Assembly (NCBI GenBank): GCA_019237115.1
Contig: JAFAHS010000287.1
Location: forward strand, 1-35,106
Direction of reading: 5' to 3'
Source of the DNA: Deltaproteobacteria bacterium
Lineage (GTDB): Bacteria > Desulfobacterota > Binatia > Binatales > Binataceae
Length of the DNA: 35,106 nt
In this document: positions 16,674 through 24,216 of the stretch, in pieces
Layout: each line of letters starts with the position of its first letter
How positions within the stretch are numbered: the stretch's first letter is position 1
The notes under the pieces: generated by a model
What the model was told of the DNA's origin: nothing
Databases searched by the model: none
The model's input: the letters and a program-made list of their open reading frames with translations, nothing else
Program-made: the position numbers and the translations under genes

Positions 16674-17210
16674 ATGCCGACCAAGAAAAAAGCTCCGCCC
16701 AAGGGTAAGTCGACTGCAGCCGCGGCGGCCGCCAAGGACTCGAGTTCGCTGGAAGGCCGCAAAGCTCCCGCTTTTGCGCTGGCCGACCATGCGGGGAACA
16801 CCGTCAAGCTGGCCGATCTGATCGGAACCAAAAAGCTCGTGCTCTACTTCTACCCGAAAGACCTAACGCCGGGATGCACGATCGAAGCTTGCAGCTTTCG
16901 CGACCAGCAGGCGGCACTTCGGTCGGCCGGTGCGCAGGTGGTGGGTATCAGCGGCGACTCGACCGCCCTCCACGAGAAGTTTCGCGCGAAGCACGACTTG
17001 AACTTCCCCCTGCTGAGCGACGTGGGAAACGAGGTCGGGCGCGCTTACGGTGTGTACAAGAAGAAATCCCTTTATGGGCGCGAATTCATGGGAATCGAGC
17101 GCACCACCTTCGTTATCGGCAGGGATGGCGTGGTGCGCAAGGTCTTTCCCAAAGTGAAGGTGGCCGGGCACACCGCGCAGGTACTCGCGGCGCTCAAAGA
17201 CCTCGACTGA
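16674..17210 (+). CDS. bcp: Thiol peroxidase of the Bcp/PrxQ family
   Basis: 178 residues from ATG 16674; the frame is open further upstream, but MPTKKK is the likely start. Reduces hydroperoxides with thioredoxin as donor. The peroxidatic Cys in DLTPGCTIEACSFRD is followed five residues later by the resolving Cys, the PrxQ pattern. Other features are LVLYFYPKD, VVGISGDSTALHEKF, FPLLSD, and TTFVIGRDGVVRKVF. The first ~30 residues are rich in Lys and Ala and look disordered. It is divergent from thrB and convergent with the lipoprotein gene, with stops only 5 bases apart. Confidence 0.94.
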   Translation: MPTKKKAPPKGKSTAAAAAAKDSSSLEGRKAPAFALADHAGNTVKLADLIGTKKLVLYFYPKDLTPGCTIEACSFRDQQAALRSAGAQVVGISGDSTALHEKFRAKHDLNFPLLSDVGNEVGRAYGVYKKKSLYGREFMGIERTTFVIGRDGVVRKVFPKVKVAGHTAQVLAALKDLD

Positions 17211-17215
17211 GTAGC

Positions 17216-18103
17216 TCAGTCGCCGGCTCGCGCGGTCTGCAAGAGGTTTTCCCGCAGGAAGGCGCGCAGCTCGGGTTCGATGATCCGCTTGGCAATGTGA
17301 TGCGAGGCGTCGGGATAGTAGCGCGTCTCGACATGCGCTCCCCGTTCCCGCAGCGCGCTGGCGAGCCTCACCGCCTGGCTGACTGGCATGGCGCGATCGC
17401 CCTCGCCGTGAAGAATCAGGACACTGCAATCCAGCCGCTCGGGAAGATGCTGAATCACACTGCGCTCCGCGAGCACCCGCTTGCTGGGCCACACCTGGTG
17501 AATAATCGCAAGCTTGGTGCGCAACGGAGCCTGTGGCCACAGCTTTACCAGGTCATACGCGCCCGATTGGAGAATCAGCGCGCGCGGACGCGAATCGTAG
17601 TCCATCAGCAGACCCGCCGCGACGGCGCCGTCCCCGGATCCCCAGACCGCGACCTTGGCGGGATCCACCTCGGGCCGCGCCGCCAGCAGATCAAGCGCCC
17701 GTCGCGAGGCCGCCACGGTCGGCGGACCCACAAAACGCCCCGGCCCCGAGGAGCGGCCGTAACCGGGAATGCTCACGCAGGCGACGTGAATTCCCATCGC
17801 CACCACACCGCTGTTCGCATCGATGCAGCGCTCCGCGCTGTCCCCGTCACCGCTTAACACCAGCAGTGCGGGAAGGCGGCCCGCATCGCTGCTGCGCGCC
17901 AGGTAGCCGGCTATCTGGTACTGATTGGGCCCCAGCGCAATTTGAAAATTGAACGGCGCTACGTTCGGATGCTTCTGCAAAAACCCCGCAGGACTCGCGT
18001 GGCAGGCGCTGAGCACGAGGCCGAGGGCGAAAGTAGCCAGCAGAATCAGGGGCGGGCGCGACCGTGGCAGAACGGCCATAACCGGCTCTGGGAATGTCTT
18101 CAT
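17216..18103 (-). CDS. Lipoprotein with alpha/beta-hydrolase fold, nucleophile apparently missing
   Basis: 295 residues. A signal peptide with hydrophobic core LILLATFALGLV leads to the lipobox LSAC (Cys34), so it is probably a lipoprotein. The remainder looks like a dienelactone-hydrolase/prolyl-oligopeptidase-type fold: PALLVLSGDGD, GIHVACVSIPGYGRS, VAVWGSGDGAVA, LILHGEGDRAMPVSQA, YPDASHHIAK. The acid (Asp236) and His (His268/269) are present. The nucleophile elbow G-x-S-x-G reads G155-S-G157-D-G, with Gly where the Ser should be. Either Ser156 substitutes or the protein is not a classical hydrolase. It is divergent from hisI. Confidence 0.75.
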   Translation of the reverse strand: MKTFPEPVMAVLPRSRPPLILLATFALGLVLSACHASPAGFLQKHPNVAPFNFQIALGPNQYQIAGYLARSSDAGRLPALLVLSGDGDSAERCIDANSGVVAMGIHVACVSIPGYGRSSGPGRFVGPPTVAASRRALDLLAARPEVDPAKVAVWGSGDGAVAAGLLMDYDSRPRALILQSGAYDLVKLWPQAPLRTKLAIIHQVWPSKRVLAERSVIQHLPERLDCSVLILHGEGDRAMPVSQAVRLASALRERGAHVETRYYPDASHHIAKRIIEPELRAFLRENLLQTARAGD

Positions 18104-18157
18104 AAGCAGCGCAAATTTACTCGCCAGCTACCCCAAAGGAAATAGCTTCCGCGGTTG

Positions 18158-18258
18158 ACGCCACCCACGCTGGCAGCTCGATATTCAGGCGGGCTGCCTG
18201 CCTTTGGCTACAAGCAAGGCACTTTTCGGGAAAAGCCAGTTACCGCGGTGGGTGGCGT
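18158..18258. repeat. Intergenic element bounded by 11-bp inverted repeats
   Basis: ACGCCACCCAC (18158-18168) and its exact complement GTGGGTGGCGT (18248-18258) enclose 79 bases. Inside, CTGGC (18170-18174) can pair with GCCAG (18235-18239), extending the stem. The interior has further small hairpins, for example CTTTT-CGGG-AAAAG around 18221-18234. It lies between the divergent lipoprotein gene and hisI and ends at the predicted -35 of the hisI promoter. It may be a structured RNA, an operator or a small palindromic mobile repeat. No second copy was noticed in the window. Confidence 0.6.
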
Positions 18259-18286
18259 TGAATCAAATCAGCCTTTCACAAATACT
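18258..18286 (+). promoter_or_regulatory. Candidate promoter for hisI-hisG
   Basis: TTGAAT (18258-18263) and AATACT (18281-18286) are 17 bases apart, each with four of six consensus matches. The expected start is near 18293, about 54 bases before the hisI ATG. The -35 abuts the inverted-repeat element. Weak evidence, judged by eye. Confidence 0.35.
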
Positions 18287-18346
18287 TACTAGTTCTCGTG
18301 GTACGAATCACCTCCCGTGGCGGTCCGGCGTCGAGACTTAAGGCCT

Positions 18347-18769
18347 ATGACAACGCAAGCTTCGGCGGCAATCGATTTCGCGAAAGGCAACGGCGTGGTC
18401 CCGGTGGTTGCGGTCGACCACGCCAGCCGGCGCGTGCTGATGTTCGCCTACATGAACCGCGAAGCCTTCGAGGAAACCGTGGCGACCGGACGCGCGTGCT
18501 ACTTCTCGCGCAGCCGCGAGCGCCTGTGGCGCAAGGGCGAGGAGTCGGGAAATTTCCAGGTGGTAAGAGAGATCCGCATCGACTGTGACGAGGACACCAT
18601 CGTCCTGATGGTCGAGCAGATGGGCGACGGGGCGGCCTGTCACACCGGCCACGAATCATGCTTCTACCGCCGGCTCGAAAATGGAGAATGGCGCGAAGTC
18701 GAACCGCGCAAGGTGGACCCCGCCAAGTACGGGCCCGCCTATGGGCATCAGTCAAAGACGCCTCGATGA
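18347..18769 (+). CDS. hisI: Phosphoribosyl-AMP cyclohydrolase HisI
   Basis: 140 residues from ATG 18347 ([11 protein letters not shown]). Opens the adenine ring of PR-AMP, the third step in histidine synthesis. Motifs: [39 protein letters not shown], the metal-binding [14 protein letters not shown], and the zinc cysteines in [12 protein letters not shown]. There is no fused HisE domain. The TGA stop overlaps the hisG ATG (ATGA). An in-frame start 10 codons upstream would add [10 protein letters not shown] and is less likely. Confidence 0.95.
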   Translation: MTTQASAAIDFAKGNGVVPVVAVDHASRRVLMFAYMNREAFEETVATGRACYFSRSRERLWRKGEESGNFQVVREIRIDCDEDTIVLMVEQMGDGAACHTGHESCFYRRLENGEWREVEPRKVDPAKYGPAYGHQSKTPR

Positions 18770-19689
18770 AGCAGCGCAAAGCTGAGCCACGGCCCGAGGC
18801 GATTCTCAAATTCGGAATTCCCAAAGGCAGCCTCGAGCAGCAGACGCTCGAGTTGATGCGCAGGTCCGGCTGGCGAATCTCGGTCGACGCGCGGTCCTAC
18901 ATCCCCAACATCGACGATTCGTCGCTGGCGTGCAGGATTCTCCGTCCTCAGGAGATGCCGCGTTATATTGCGGACGGCTCGCTCGATGCCGGGATTACCG
19001 GCAGCGACTGGATCGTCGAGAACAACGTCAAACTGCTCGAGATCGAAAGCTTCATTTACTCCAAGGTATCTTTGAATCCCTCCCGCTGGGTGCTCTGCGT
19101 TCCGGAACGGTCCCCGGTCAGGTGCCTGGAAGACCTGGAAGGCAAGCGCATCGCGACCGAGATTGTGGGGTTCGTCCGGCGGGTCTTCGCGCAGCGGAAA
19201 ATTAAAGCAGAGGTTGAATTTTCGTGGGGAGCGACCGAAGCCAAGGTGGCCGAGGGTATCGTCGATGCGGCAGTCGACGTTACCGAAACCGGATCGTCCC
19301 TGCGCGCCAATGGCCTCAGGATTGTTGAGGAACTGCTGACCTCGAATCCGGTCCTGGTCGCAAATCCGCAGTCATGGGAAGACCGCTGGAAGCAGGCAAA
19401 GATTCGCCAGATCGGCGTGCTGATTCGCGGTGCGCTGGATGCCGAGAGCCGGGTCGGCATCAAAATGAACGTGGCCCGCGAAAACCTGAAAAAAGTTATC
19501 GAGCTGCTCCCGTCCATCACCGCCCCGACCGTGTCGCAGCTCTACCCGCACCCGAATCTCAAGGGCAAGGAGTGGCTCGCCGTCGAAACCGTGATCGCGG
19601 AGCAGACCGTGCGGGAGCTGTTCCCCAAGCTGCTCGAGGCCGGTGCGGTAGGAATAGTCGAGTACCCGCTCAACAAGATCATCGGCTGA
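18766..19689 (+). CDS. hisG: ATP phosphoribosyltransferase, long form
   Basis: 307 residues from ATG 18766, the size of the long (HisG_L) enzyme with a C-terminal ACT-like regulatory domain. It commits ATP and PRPP to histidine synthesis. Motifs: [49 protein letters not shown], the PRPP-binding [21 protein letters not shown], and the regulatory domain from about residue 215 ([25 protein letters not shown]) ending [14 protein letters not shown]. As the long form it should be histidine-inhibited and not need HisZ. The start overlaps hisI. No other his gene follows. Confidence 0.95.
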   Translation: MKQRKAEPRPEAILKFGIPKGSLEQQTLELMRRSGWRISVDARSYIPNIDDSSLACRILRPQEMPRYIADGSLDAGITGSDWIVENNVKLLEIESFIYSKVSLNPSRWVLCVPERSPVRCLEDLEGKRIATEIVGFVRRVFAQRKIKAEVEFSWGATEAKVAEGIVDAAVDVTETGSSLRANGLRIVEELLTSNPVLVANPQSWEDRWKQAKIRQIGVLIRGALDAESRVGIKMNVARENLKKVIELLPSITAPTVSQLYPHPNLKGKEWLAVETVIAEQTVRELFPKLLEAGAVGIVEYPLNKIIG

Positions 19690-19880
19690 GGCTCACGCAA
19701 ATCGGGCTCGCATTTGGCCGGTCTTTTGACAGCCATTGACCCCAGAACCCTGGACGCTTTCCTTGAAGAGGCCCACAGCGGACATTCGCGAGTTTGACGA
19801 GTGGTTGGTCGTGATGCCGTTGCACCCGCAAGGGCCTTGGATCTTCTTTCTGGATCTCCTTTCCGCTGGCCGACCTGCGT
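19690..19880. other. Non-coding stretch after hisG
   Basis: No recognisable gene on either strand. It lies between the hisG stop and the 3' end of the SnoaL-like pseudogene. No strong terminator hairpin was seen after hisG. Confidence 0.4.
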
Positions 19881-20222
19881 TTACGGCTTGGCGTTGAATA
19901 CGGCTTTGCCGGTCGCCGGATCGTACGGAACCGAGGCATGCTCGTGCCAGATGAGCCACTTACCCCCTCTTTTCTGTCCACATGAGTGCCGCGGCTGGTT
20001 TGTGTGTGTGCGCCACTCTTATCGGTCCAAGTGTTGCGAGCGATGGAACGCACGACGGCAGGTCGCCGCTTACCAACACATCGACCGGTTCGTTGCTAAA
20101 ATGGTAGTTGGACGCCGATTGGAAAAACCTCGCAATTCCTTGGATAACTCCGCTTTGTTGAACTGAAACGGGATTGTTTCATCGGAGAAGATCGCGTCCG
20201 GGTCATCCGAGTAGCAAGCCAT
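19881..20222 (-). pseudogene. Frameshifted, 5'-truncated NTF2/SnoaL-like (DUF4440-type) gene
   Basis: Four pieces of one protein can be read in order on the minus strand, switching frame three times: MACYSDDPDAIF...IPFQFNKAELSKE, then FFQSASNYHFSNEPVDV and LVSGDL, then AVVRSIARNTWTDKSGAHTQ and HVDRKEG, then GKWLIWHEHASVPYDPATG and a stop at 19881. This matches the C-terminal two thirds of a nuclear-transport-factor-2/SnoaL-like fold. The breaks are near 20130, 20058 and the C/G run at 19963-19967. Sequence before MACYSDD is missing and a perfect palindrome starts just upstream. Family assignment is from recognised motifs, not a search. Confidence 0.75.
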
Positions 20223-20225
20223 CAC

Positions 20226-20252
20226 AAGACGTAACCGCTGCGGTTACGTCTT
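20226..20252. repeat. Strong hairpin palindrome, possible terminator
   Basis: AAGACGTAACCGC, one central T, and GCGGTTACGTCTT form 13-base perfect arms. As RNA it would make a stem of about 11 bp with a 5-base loop. On the plus strand it ends in TTTCT, so it could act as a weak intrinsic terminator; the other strand has a matching A-rich flank. It sits exactly at the truncated 5' end of the pseudogene and upstream of the GST gene. Confidence 0.6.
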
Positions 20253-20402
20253 TCTGATTGAACGCATCCTCAAATGTTGGTTCAGAGCCATGACCTCAGC
20301 CTTATCGCTGTCGCTGGGTGCTTGAGCGTATCCTCGTTTGATTTTCAATGGCGAAGCTTGGCAGTATCAGGTGCGCGCAACCATCGCGCTCGACCTCAAG
20401 CC

Positions 20403-21074
20403 ATGACGATCAAGCTTTACGGAACTCCCAAGTCGCGCAGCGCCCGCTGCCTCTGGATGCTCGAGGAACTCGCCATCGCGTACGAGAACGTGGCGGTTAA
20501 CTTCGCCGACGGCGGCACGCAGGCGCCTGAGTACCTCGCAATCAATCCGAACGGACGCATCCCGGCGCTCGAAGACAACGGGCTCGTGCTCTTTGAATCG
20601 CTCGCGATTAACATCCATCTCGCGCGCAAGTACGGCGCGGCCAAAGGCCTCTGGTCTGAAACGTTCGATGATCAGTCGCGCACGGTCCAATGGTCGATCT
20701 GGGCGATGACCGAGGGGGAACCGCCGATCGTGCGCACATTGATGCATCGGATGTTTTTGCCCGAGGGACAGCGGACTGAAGCCGAGGCTGTCGCGGGCGA
20801 GCAGGCGTTTCGCAAGGCCGTCGGAGTGCTCGACGGCGCGTTGCGCGATCGCCCCTATATTTTGGGCAATACGTTCAGCGTCGCGGACTTGAACATCTTC
20901 GGCGTGCTTGGCTCGAATCATCGCGCACTCAGGACGCCGTTTCTTGACGGGCTCGATCCGCGCGAACTCCAGCGGGTGAGCCCCCTCGAGCTCGACAGTC
21001 CGCCCAACGTCGCACGATGGGCCAGGCAATGCGGGGAGCGGCCGGCGCTCGAGCGGGTGCTGGCGATGCGCTGA
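20403..21074 (+). CDS. Glutathione S-transferase family protein
   Basis: 223 residues from ATG 20403 (MTIKLYGTPKSRSARC); the frame is open for 43 more codons upstream, but these have no family similarity. The N-terminal thioredoxin-like domain (1-~80) has YGTPKSRSARCLWMLEEL, the cis-Pro region NGRIPALEDNG, and the glutathione-binding LFESLAINIHLARKYG. The helical C-terminal domain (~90-215) includes LRDRPYILGNTFSVADLNIF, the conserved N-capping box. It likely conjugates or reduces electrophiles with glutathione; the substrate cannot be inferred. It stands alone between non-coding stretches. Confidence 0.92.
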   Translation: MTIKLYGTPKSRSARCLWMLEELAIAYENVAVNFADGGTQAPEYLAINPNGRIPALEDNGLVLFESLAINIHLARKYGAAKGLWSETFDDQSRTVQWSIWAMTEGEPPIVRTLMHRMFLPEGQRTEAEAVAGEQAFRKAVGVLDGALRDRPYILGNTFSVADLNIFGVLGSNHRALRTPFLDGLDPRELQRVSPLELDSPPNVARWARQCGERPALERVLAMR

Positions 21075-22086
21075 CATTCGCGCGCGCCGCCGCCTAGACC
21101 GGCGAACGATGAGGCGATAGAGCGAGTCGAGTTCGCGAAGCCGTGGATCACCTTCGCGCGATCAAGAGTGAGAGCCTCGCGACCCGTTATCCGAAGGCCA
21201 CGTCGACGATGCCTCTTTAGTTCGGGTAACTGCTTTCGGTCGTCAAGGGTCACGGTCAGGCGTGAGCAGTGTTCGCCGTGCTTCGAGCGCTCGGAGCGGT
21301 CGCAGTTCATCACGGCGTCGAAGAAGCACGGATTCAAATCAGATGCGGTAAGGAAGCCCTTGAAAACACGCTCCTTCTGGCGAAACCGATGAGCTCGCCG
21401 CAGTTCGATGAACCGCGATGTTATTGGATCGGTTTCCCCGAACCGCGCGCGAACATAAGGTAGCGGAAAGTTAATCTCTCGTTCATTTGAGGCTTCGGCA
21501 GATTGCGAAGCTGCGCGAATCGTTCGCCTGAAACTTCTAGAAGGATTTCAACAACGCTGGCATTCAACCTTGTCGAATGGAACTGGAGCCAACCCACTTG
21601 ATGATGCGGTCTGTACAATGGACTGCTGTCTGCATTTCGAGCGACGACCCGCGTCTCAAGGAAAAGTAGAGCTGGGGCGCTCCCGTCGCGCTTCCGCCGC
21701 TAAGGGTCTCGATTTCGTACGGCGCCGGCAGGAGGCCGGTTTTCGACAGGCGGTGCGTGAACGTGACGAGCCAATTGCCGATTATGGCTCGGGACCCCGC
21801 GCCAGGAGCCGCCGCGGCAAAGGCAAAGTGTGATAACCCTGGGCTCGGCCTTTCCGGCCTCCATCTGTTCATTTCGAACGTCGCTCTACTTGGAGCCCGA
21901 TTCGGGGCGACTCCTTCGGATTTCGCGACCCGACCAGAGATGCGCCCGTCGCCCGATTCACGCTCACGCCGTCTCTGGCGCCGGCCGGCCGCGCGTGGCG
22001 CAGAGGCCGTGCCGATCAGCTTCGAGCGTGTCCGACCCTCAACTGAGCTGGAACGCAAATCCGGGGAGAGGGGCGCGCCGCTGACT
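21075..22086. other. About 1 kb without a recognisable gene
   Basis: Several open frames exist on both strands (the longest about 200 codons on the minus strand, 21564-22169), but they are compositionally odd, rich in Arg/Ser, and match no family I recognise. The part around 21640-21830 reads more protein-like on the minus strand (GNWLVTFTHRLSKTGLLPAP) and may be a gene remnant. No insertion-sequence ends, tRNA or obvious repeats were seen. Confidence 0.4.
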
Positions 22087-22305
22087 CTACGGATGCTCGC
22101 CTTGCGTGTCGTGCCTTGGATGGGGCGACAAATGTTCGATGCCGGGAATGCCGCGCGGAGTTTCATCATCGAACAAAATCGTGACGATGCCCCACAGGCT
22201 TAAGATTCCCCAGAAGGCCCCACTGTCGAAGGGCGGGAAGCCGGCGGTCGTGGCGATAACCATCATCGACCGTGCGAGTTCGCCCGCCTTCCACAGGTCG
22301 CCCAT
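22087..22305 (-). CDS. Possible small membrane protein downstream of the crotonase gene
   Basis: 72 residues, starting 3 bases after the enoyl-CoA hydratase stop. It has one hydrophobic segment (SGAFWGILSLWGIVTILF, about residues 27-44) preceded by SMMVIATTAGFPPF, and a polar His/Pro-rich tail. I do not recognise the family. No clear Shine-Dalgarno is visible, so expression would depend on coupling. It may be a chance open frame. Confidence 0.35.
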   Translation of the reverse strand: MGDLWKAGELARSMMVIATTAGFPPFDSGAFWGILSLWGIVTILFDDETPRGIPGIEHLSPHPRHDTQGEHP

Positions 22306-22308
22306 GGC

Positions 22309-23088
22309 TTATTCGGCCGTCCAGTTGGGTTTGCGCTTTTGCGAAAATGCCAGCGGCCCCTCAACTGCATCTTTTGACCGGAAGAGCCGCGCCTGACCCT
22401 CGTAGGGCTTCGCGATGGCTTCTTCGACCGGGAGCCCCAGCCCGGTGAGCGCGGCTTCCTTGCTGGCCTGCACCGAGAGCGGCGAACATTCCATGATTTC
22501 GTGCGCCCATCGCTCCGAAGCTGGGATCAGGTCCTTGAGGGGCACCACCTCGTTAGCGATACCCCACTTGTGGGCCTCCTGCGCGGTAATATGTTTGCCG
22601 GTCAGCATCAAGCCCATCGCGATTTTGAGCGGGATATGGCGGGGGAGCCGATGGACTCCACCGGCCGCGGCCATCAGTCCCACGCGTGGTTCGGGCAATC
22701 CGAAGCGAGCATGCTCGGCCGCGATGATAATGTCGCAGGAAAGCGCGATTTCAAACCCGCCGCCCAGCGCGAAGCCATTCACTGCCGCGATAATCGGCTT
22801 GAAAATATCGTAACGCGCGGTTATCCCCGCAAAACCGCCCTTCGACCGCAGCGGCTGCTCGCCGCGATGCTCGGCGGTCCAGCGCAGGTCGTTGCCGGCC
22901 GAAAACGCCTTGTCGCCCGCGCCGGTGGCGATCGCAACCCACATGGAGCGGTCGGCGACGAAGTCATCCCACACCTGGTCCATCTCGACATGACACGCGG
23001 GATGCAGCGCGTTCATCCGCTCGGGACGGTTAAAGGTAATGTACGCGATGTGGTCGCGCTTTTCATACTTGATGAATTCCAGCTTCAT
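22309..23088 (-). CDS. Enoyl-CoA hydratase/isomerase (crotonase) family protein
   Basis: 259 residues, standard crotonase length. The fold signatures are ITFNRPERMNALHPA, the oxyanion-hole stretch KAFSAGNDLR, and AAVNGFALGGGFEIALSCDI with a Glu at the first catalytic position. The second catalytic Glu is in FGLPEPRVGL. Both glutamates of true enoyl-CoA hydratases thus seem present, consistent with hydration of an enoyl-CoA; the actual substrate is unknown. A GAGGAG Shine-Dalgarno overlaps the end of the upstream 80-residue gene, 7 bases away. No other beta-oxidation gene is adjacent. Confidence 0.92.
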   Translation of the reverse strand: MKLEFIKYEKRDHIAYITFNRPERMNALHPACHVEMDQVWDDFVADRSMWVAIATGAGDKAFSAGNDLRWTAEHRGEQPLRSKGGFAGITARYDIFKPIIAAVNGFALGGGFEIALSCDIIIAAEHARFGLPEPRVGLMAAAGGVHRLPRHIPLKIAMGLMLTGKHITAQEAHKWGIANEVVPLKDLIPASERWAHEIMECSPLSVQASKEAALTGLGLPVEEAIAKPYEGQARLFRSKDAVEGPLAFSQKRKPNWTAE

Positions 23089-23095
23089 TGGCTCC

Positions 23096-23338
23096 TCACT
23101 TCCGTTCTACGGGCTCATCGAGCAGTTCGAAGAAGGCGTCGATGCTCTGCATGAGCTGACGCCGGATTTGGGCCCGCGTTCCTTCGATGTAATGCATGGC
23201 TACGCGGCCTGAATTTCCATCCATGAGGGTGACACGTGCATCTTCAACCGATGCAACCTGGCCGTCAAAAATTCTCATCCCATAGACCAGCGCTCCGCGC
23301 TGGGAAGCGCCTTTAACCAGATGAAGCCTGCGAGGCAT
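23096..23338 (-). CDS. Small hypothetical protein upstream of crotonase
   Basis: 80 residues, MPRRLHLVKGASQ to LLDEPVERK. I do not recognise a family. It has no signal peptide or membrane segment. A short beta-rich part (VYGMRIFDGQVASVEDARVTLMD, shown here only as context) is followed by an amphipathic C-terminal helix (AQIRRQLMQSIDAFFELLD). A GGGAG Shine-Dalgarno stands before the ATG. Placement 7 bases before the crotonase gene suggests one operon. It is more likely real than not because of the ribosome site and spacing. Confidence 0.55.
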   Translation of the reverse strand: MPRRLHLVKGASQRGALVYGMRIFDGQVASVEDARVTLMDGNSGRVAMHYIEGTRAQIRRQLMQSIDAFFELLDEPVERK

Positions 23339-23589
23339 CCGGGTCTCCCGTGCTTGCTATCATCAGATTTTGTATAGCACACCCCCTCGGCGAGTTGCCT
23401 GTGGCGAAAAACCATCGCCCTTGCTGGTGACCGTATTGATCGCAGAGAAGGGGTTCCCGGTCGAGAAATTGATGCTGGAAAGAAGGAGCACTCGGGTCGC
23501 CGACCGATCGCGAACAGGTTGATTCGTATCGCCGCGCGGTTTGGGTCGCGACCCGAGCCCCTGGGTGTGGTGCTCGTTTGAGAACAGCG

Positions 23590-23618
23590 TTGACAACCTC
23601 CTGCCTGCCCAACAAAAT
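23590..23618 (+). promoter_or_regulatory. Candidate promoter directly before the BamE-like lipoprotein gene
   Basis: A perfect TTGACA (23590-23595), a 17-base spacer and CAAAAT (23613-23618, four of six). The expected transcription start is at about 23625, which is next to the chosen ATG at 23626, so the mRNA would be leaderless or nearly so. A 12-base palindrome GGGTCGCGACCC lies upstream at 23543-23554. Confidence 0.35.
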
Positions 23619-23625
23619 CCGGGCG

Positions 23626-24075
23626 ATGGTTCGGCACGCACCATTTATTTCTCGAATCTTGCTGGCGATGTGGCTCGCAAATCTCGCCGGATGCGGGGTC
23701 TTCTACCAGGCCGGAACCCGGATAAAAGCCTCACACATGTCCGACCAGCTCAAACAGGGCGAGTCGATGTCAGAGGTTCACAGGCAGTTCGGTGAACCTT
23801 CTTTGCGTCAGTATCCCAGTGATACGACCGAGGTCTGGAGCTACGCTTACAAGCCGAATTCCAACGACATTACGGCGGCCCTGCTGTACACCTCGACCAA
23901 GGAAGGTGACAAGGGAACCTTTCTCGATCTCAGGTTTACGGACGGCAAACTGATCTCCTGGGCTGAAGCCGAGCATACGATGCCCGCAAAAGAAAGGAGC
24001 GGTTTCGGGGCGGGAATCAACGGTAGTGCAATTATGGGCCCAGGTAATACGTCTGGCCAAACAAGCCACTATTAG
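23626..24075 (+). CDS. BamE/SmpA-like lipoprotein
   Basis: 149 residues from ATG 23626; an ATG 16 codons upstream is in frame but gives a poor signal sequence. The N-terminus MVRHAPFISRILLAMWLANLAGC is a lipoprotein signal with the lipobox LAGC. The mature part contains LKQGESMSEVHRQFGEP, the hallmark of the BamE/OmlA fold, then TTEVWSYAYKP and GTFLDLRFTDGKLISW. BamE itself supports outer-membrane protein assembly, but many unrelated lipoproteins carry this fold. The tail is Gly/Ser-rich. It lies 141 bases before the T2SS operon; a secretion-linked role is speculative. Confidence 0.8.
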   Translation: MVRHAPFISRILLAMWLANLAGCGVFYQAGTRIKASHMSDQLKQGESMSEVHRQFGEPSLRQYPSDTTEVWSYAYKPNSNDITAALLYTSTKEGDKGTFLDLRFTDGKLISWAEAEHTMPAKERSGFGAGINGSAIMGPGNTSGQTSHY

Positions 24076-24216
24076 GAATCGAGCTGGAACGTGCTTGCAA
24101 CCTCACGGCGCCATCATGTGTAATTGGCTCGGACCGTAATTCGCGATGGCCGGAGGGCATAATACGGTTGCTCGAAACCCGTTGCCGGTTCGCACCTTTA
24201 TGCCGAGAAATCTCTG

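Noticed and set aside
19801..20166. A 121-codon plus-strand open frame
   Set aside because: It is antisense to the SnoaL-like pseudogene, which explains the region better; the frame has no recognisable motif.
21325..21425. tRNA-like T-loop sequences (GATTCAAATC, GTTCGATGAAC)
   Set aside because: No acceptor, D or anticodon stems could be built around them.
21564..22169. A 201-codon minus-strand open frame
   Set aside because: Not supported as a gene: no family, odd Arg/Ser-rich composition, no ribosome site. Kept only as part of the unexplained region.
23363..23644. Overlapping minus-strand frames of 90-120 codons upstream of the lipoprotein gene
   Set aside because: Three frames are open over the same DNA, none with motifs or a good start; the stretch looks intergenic.
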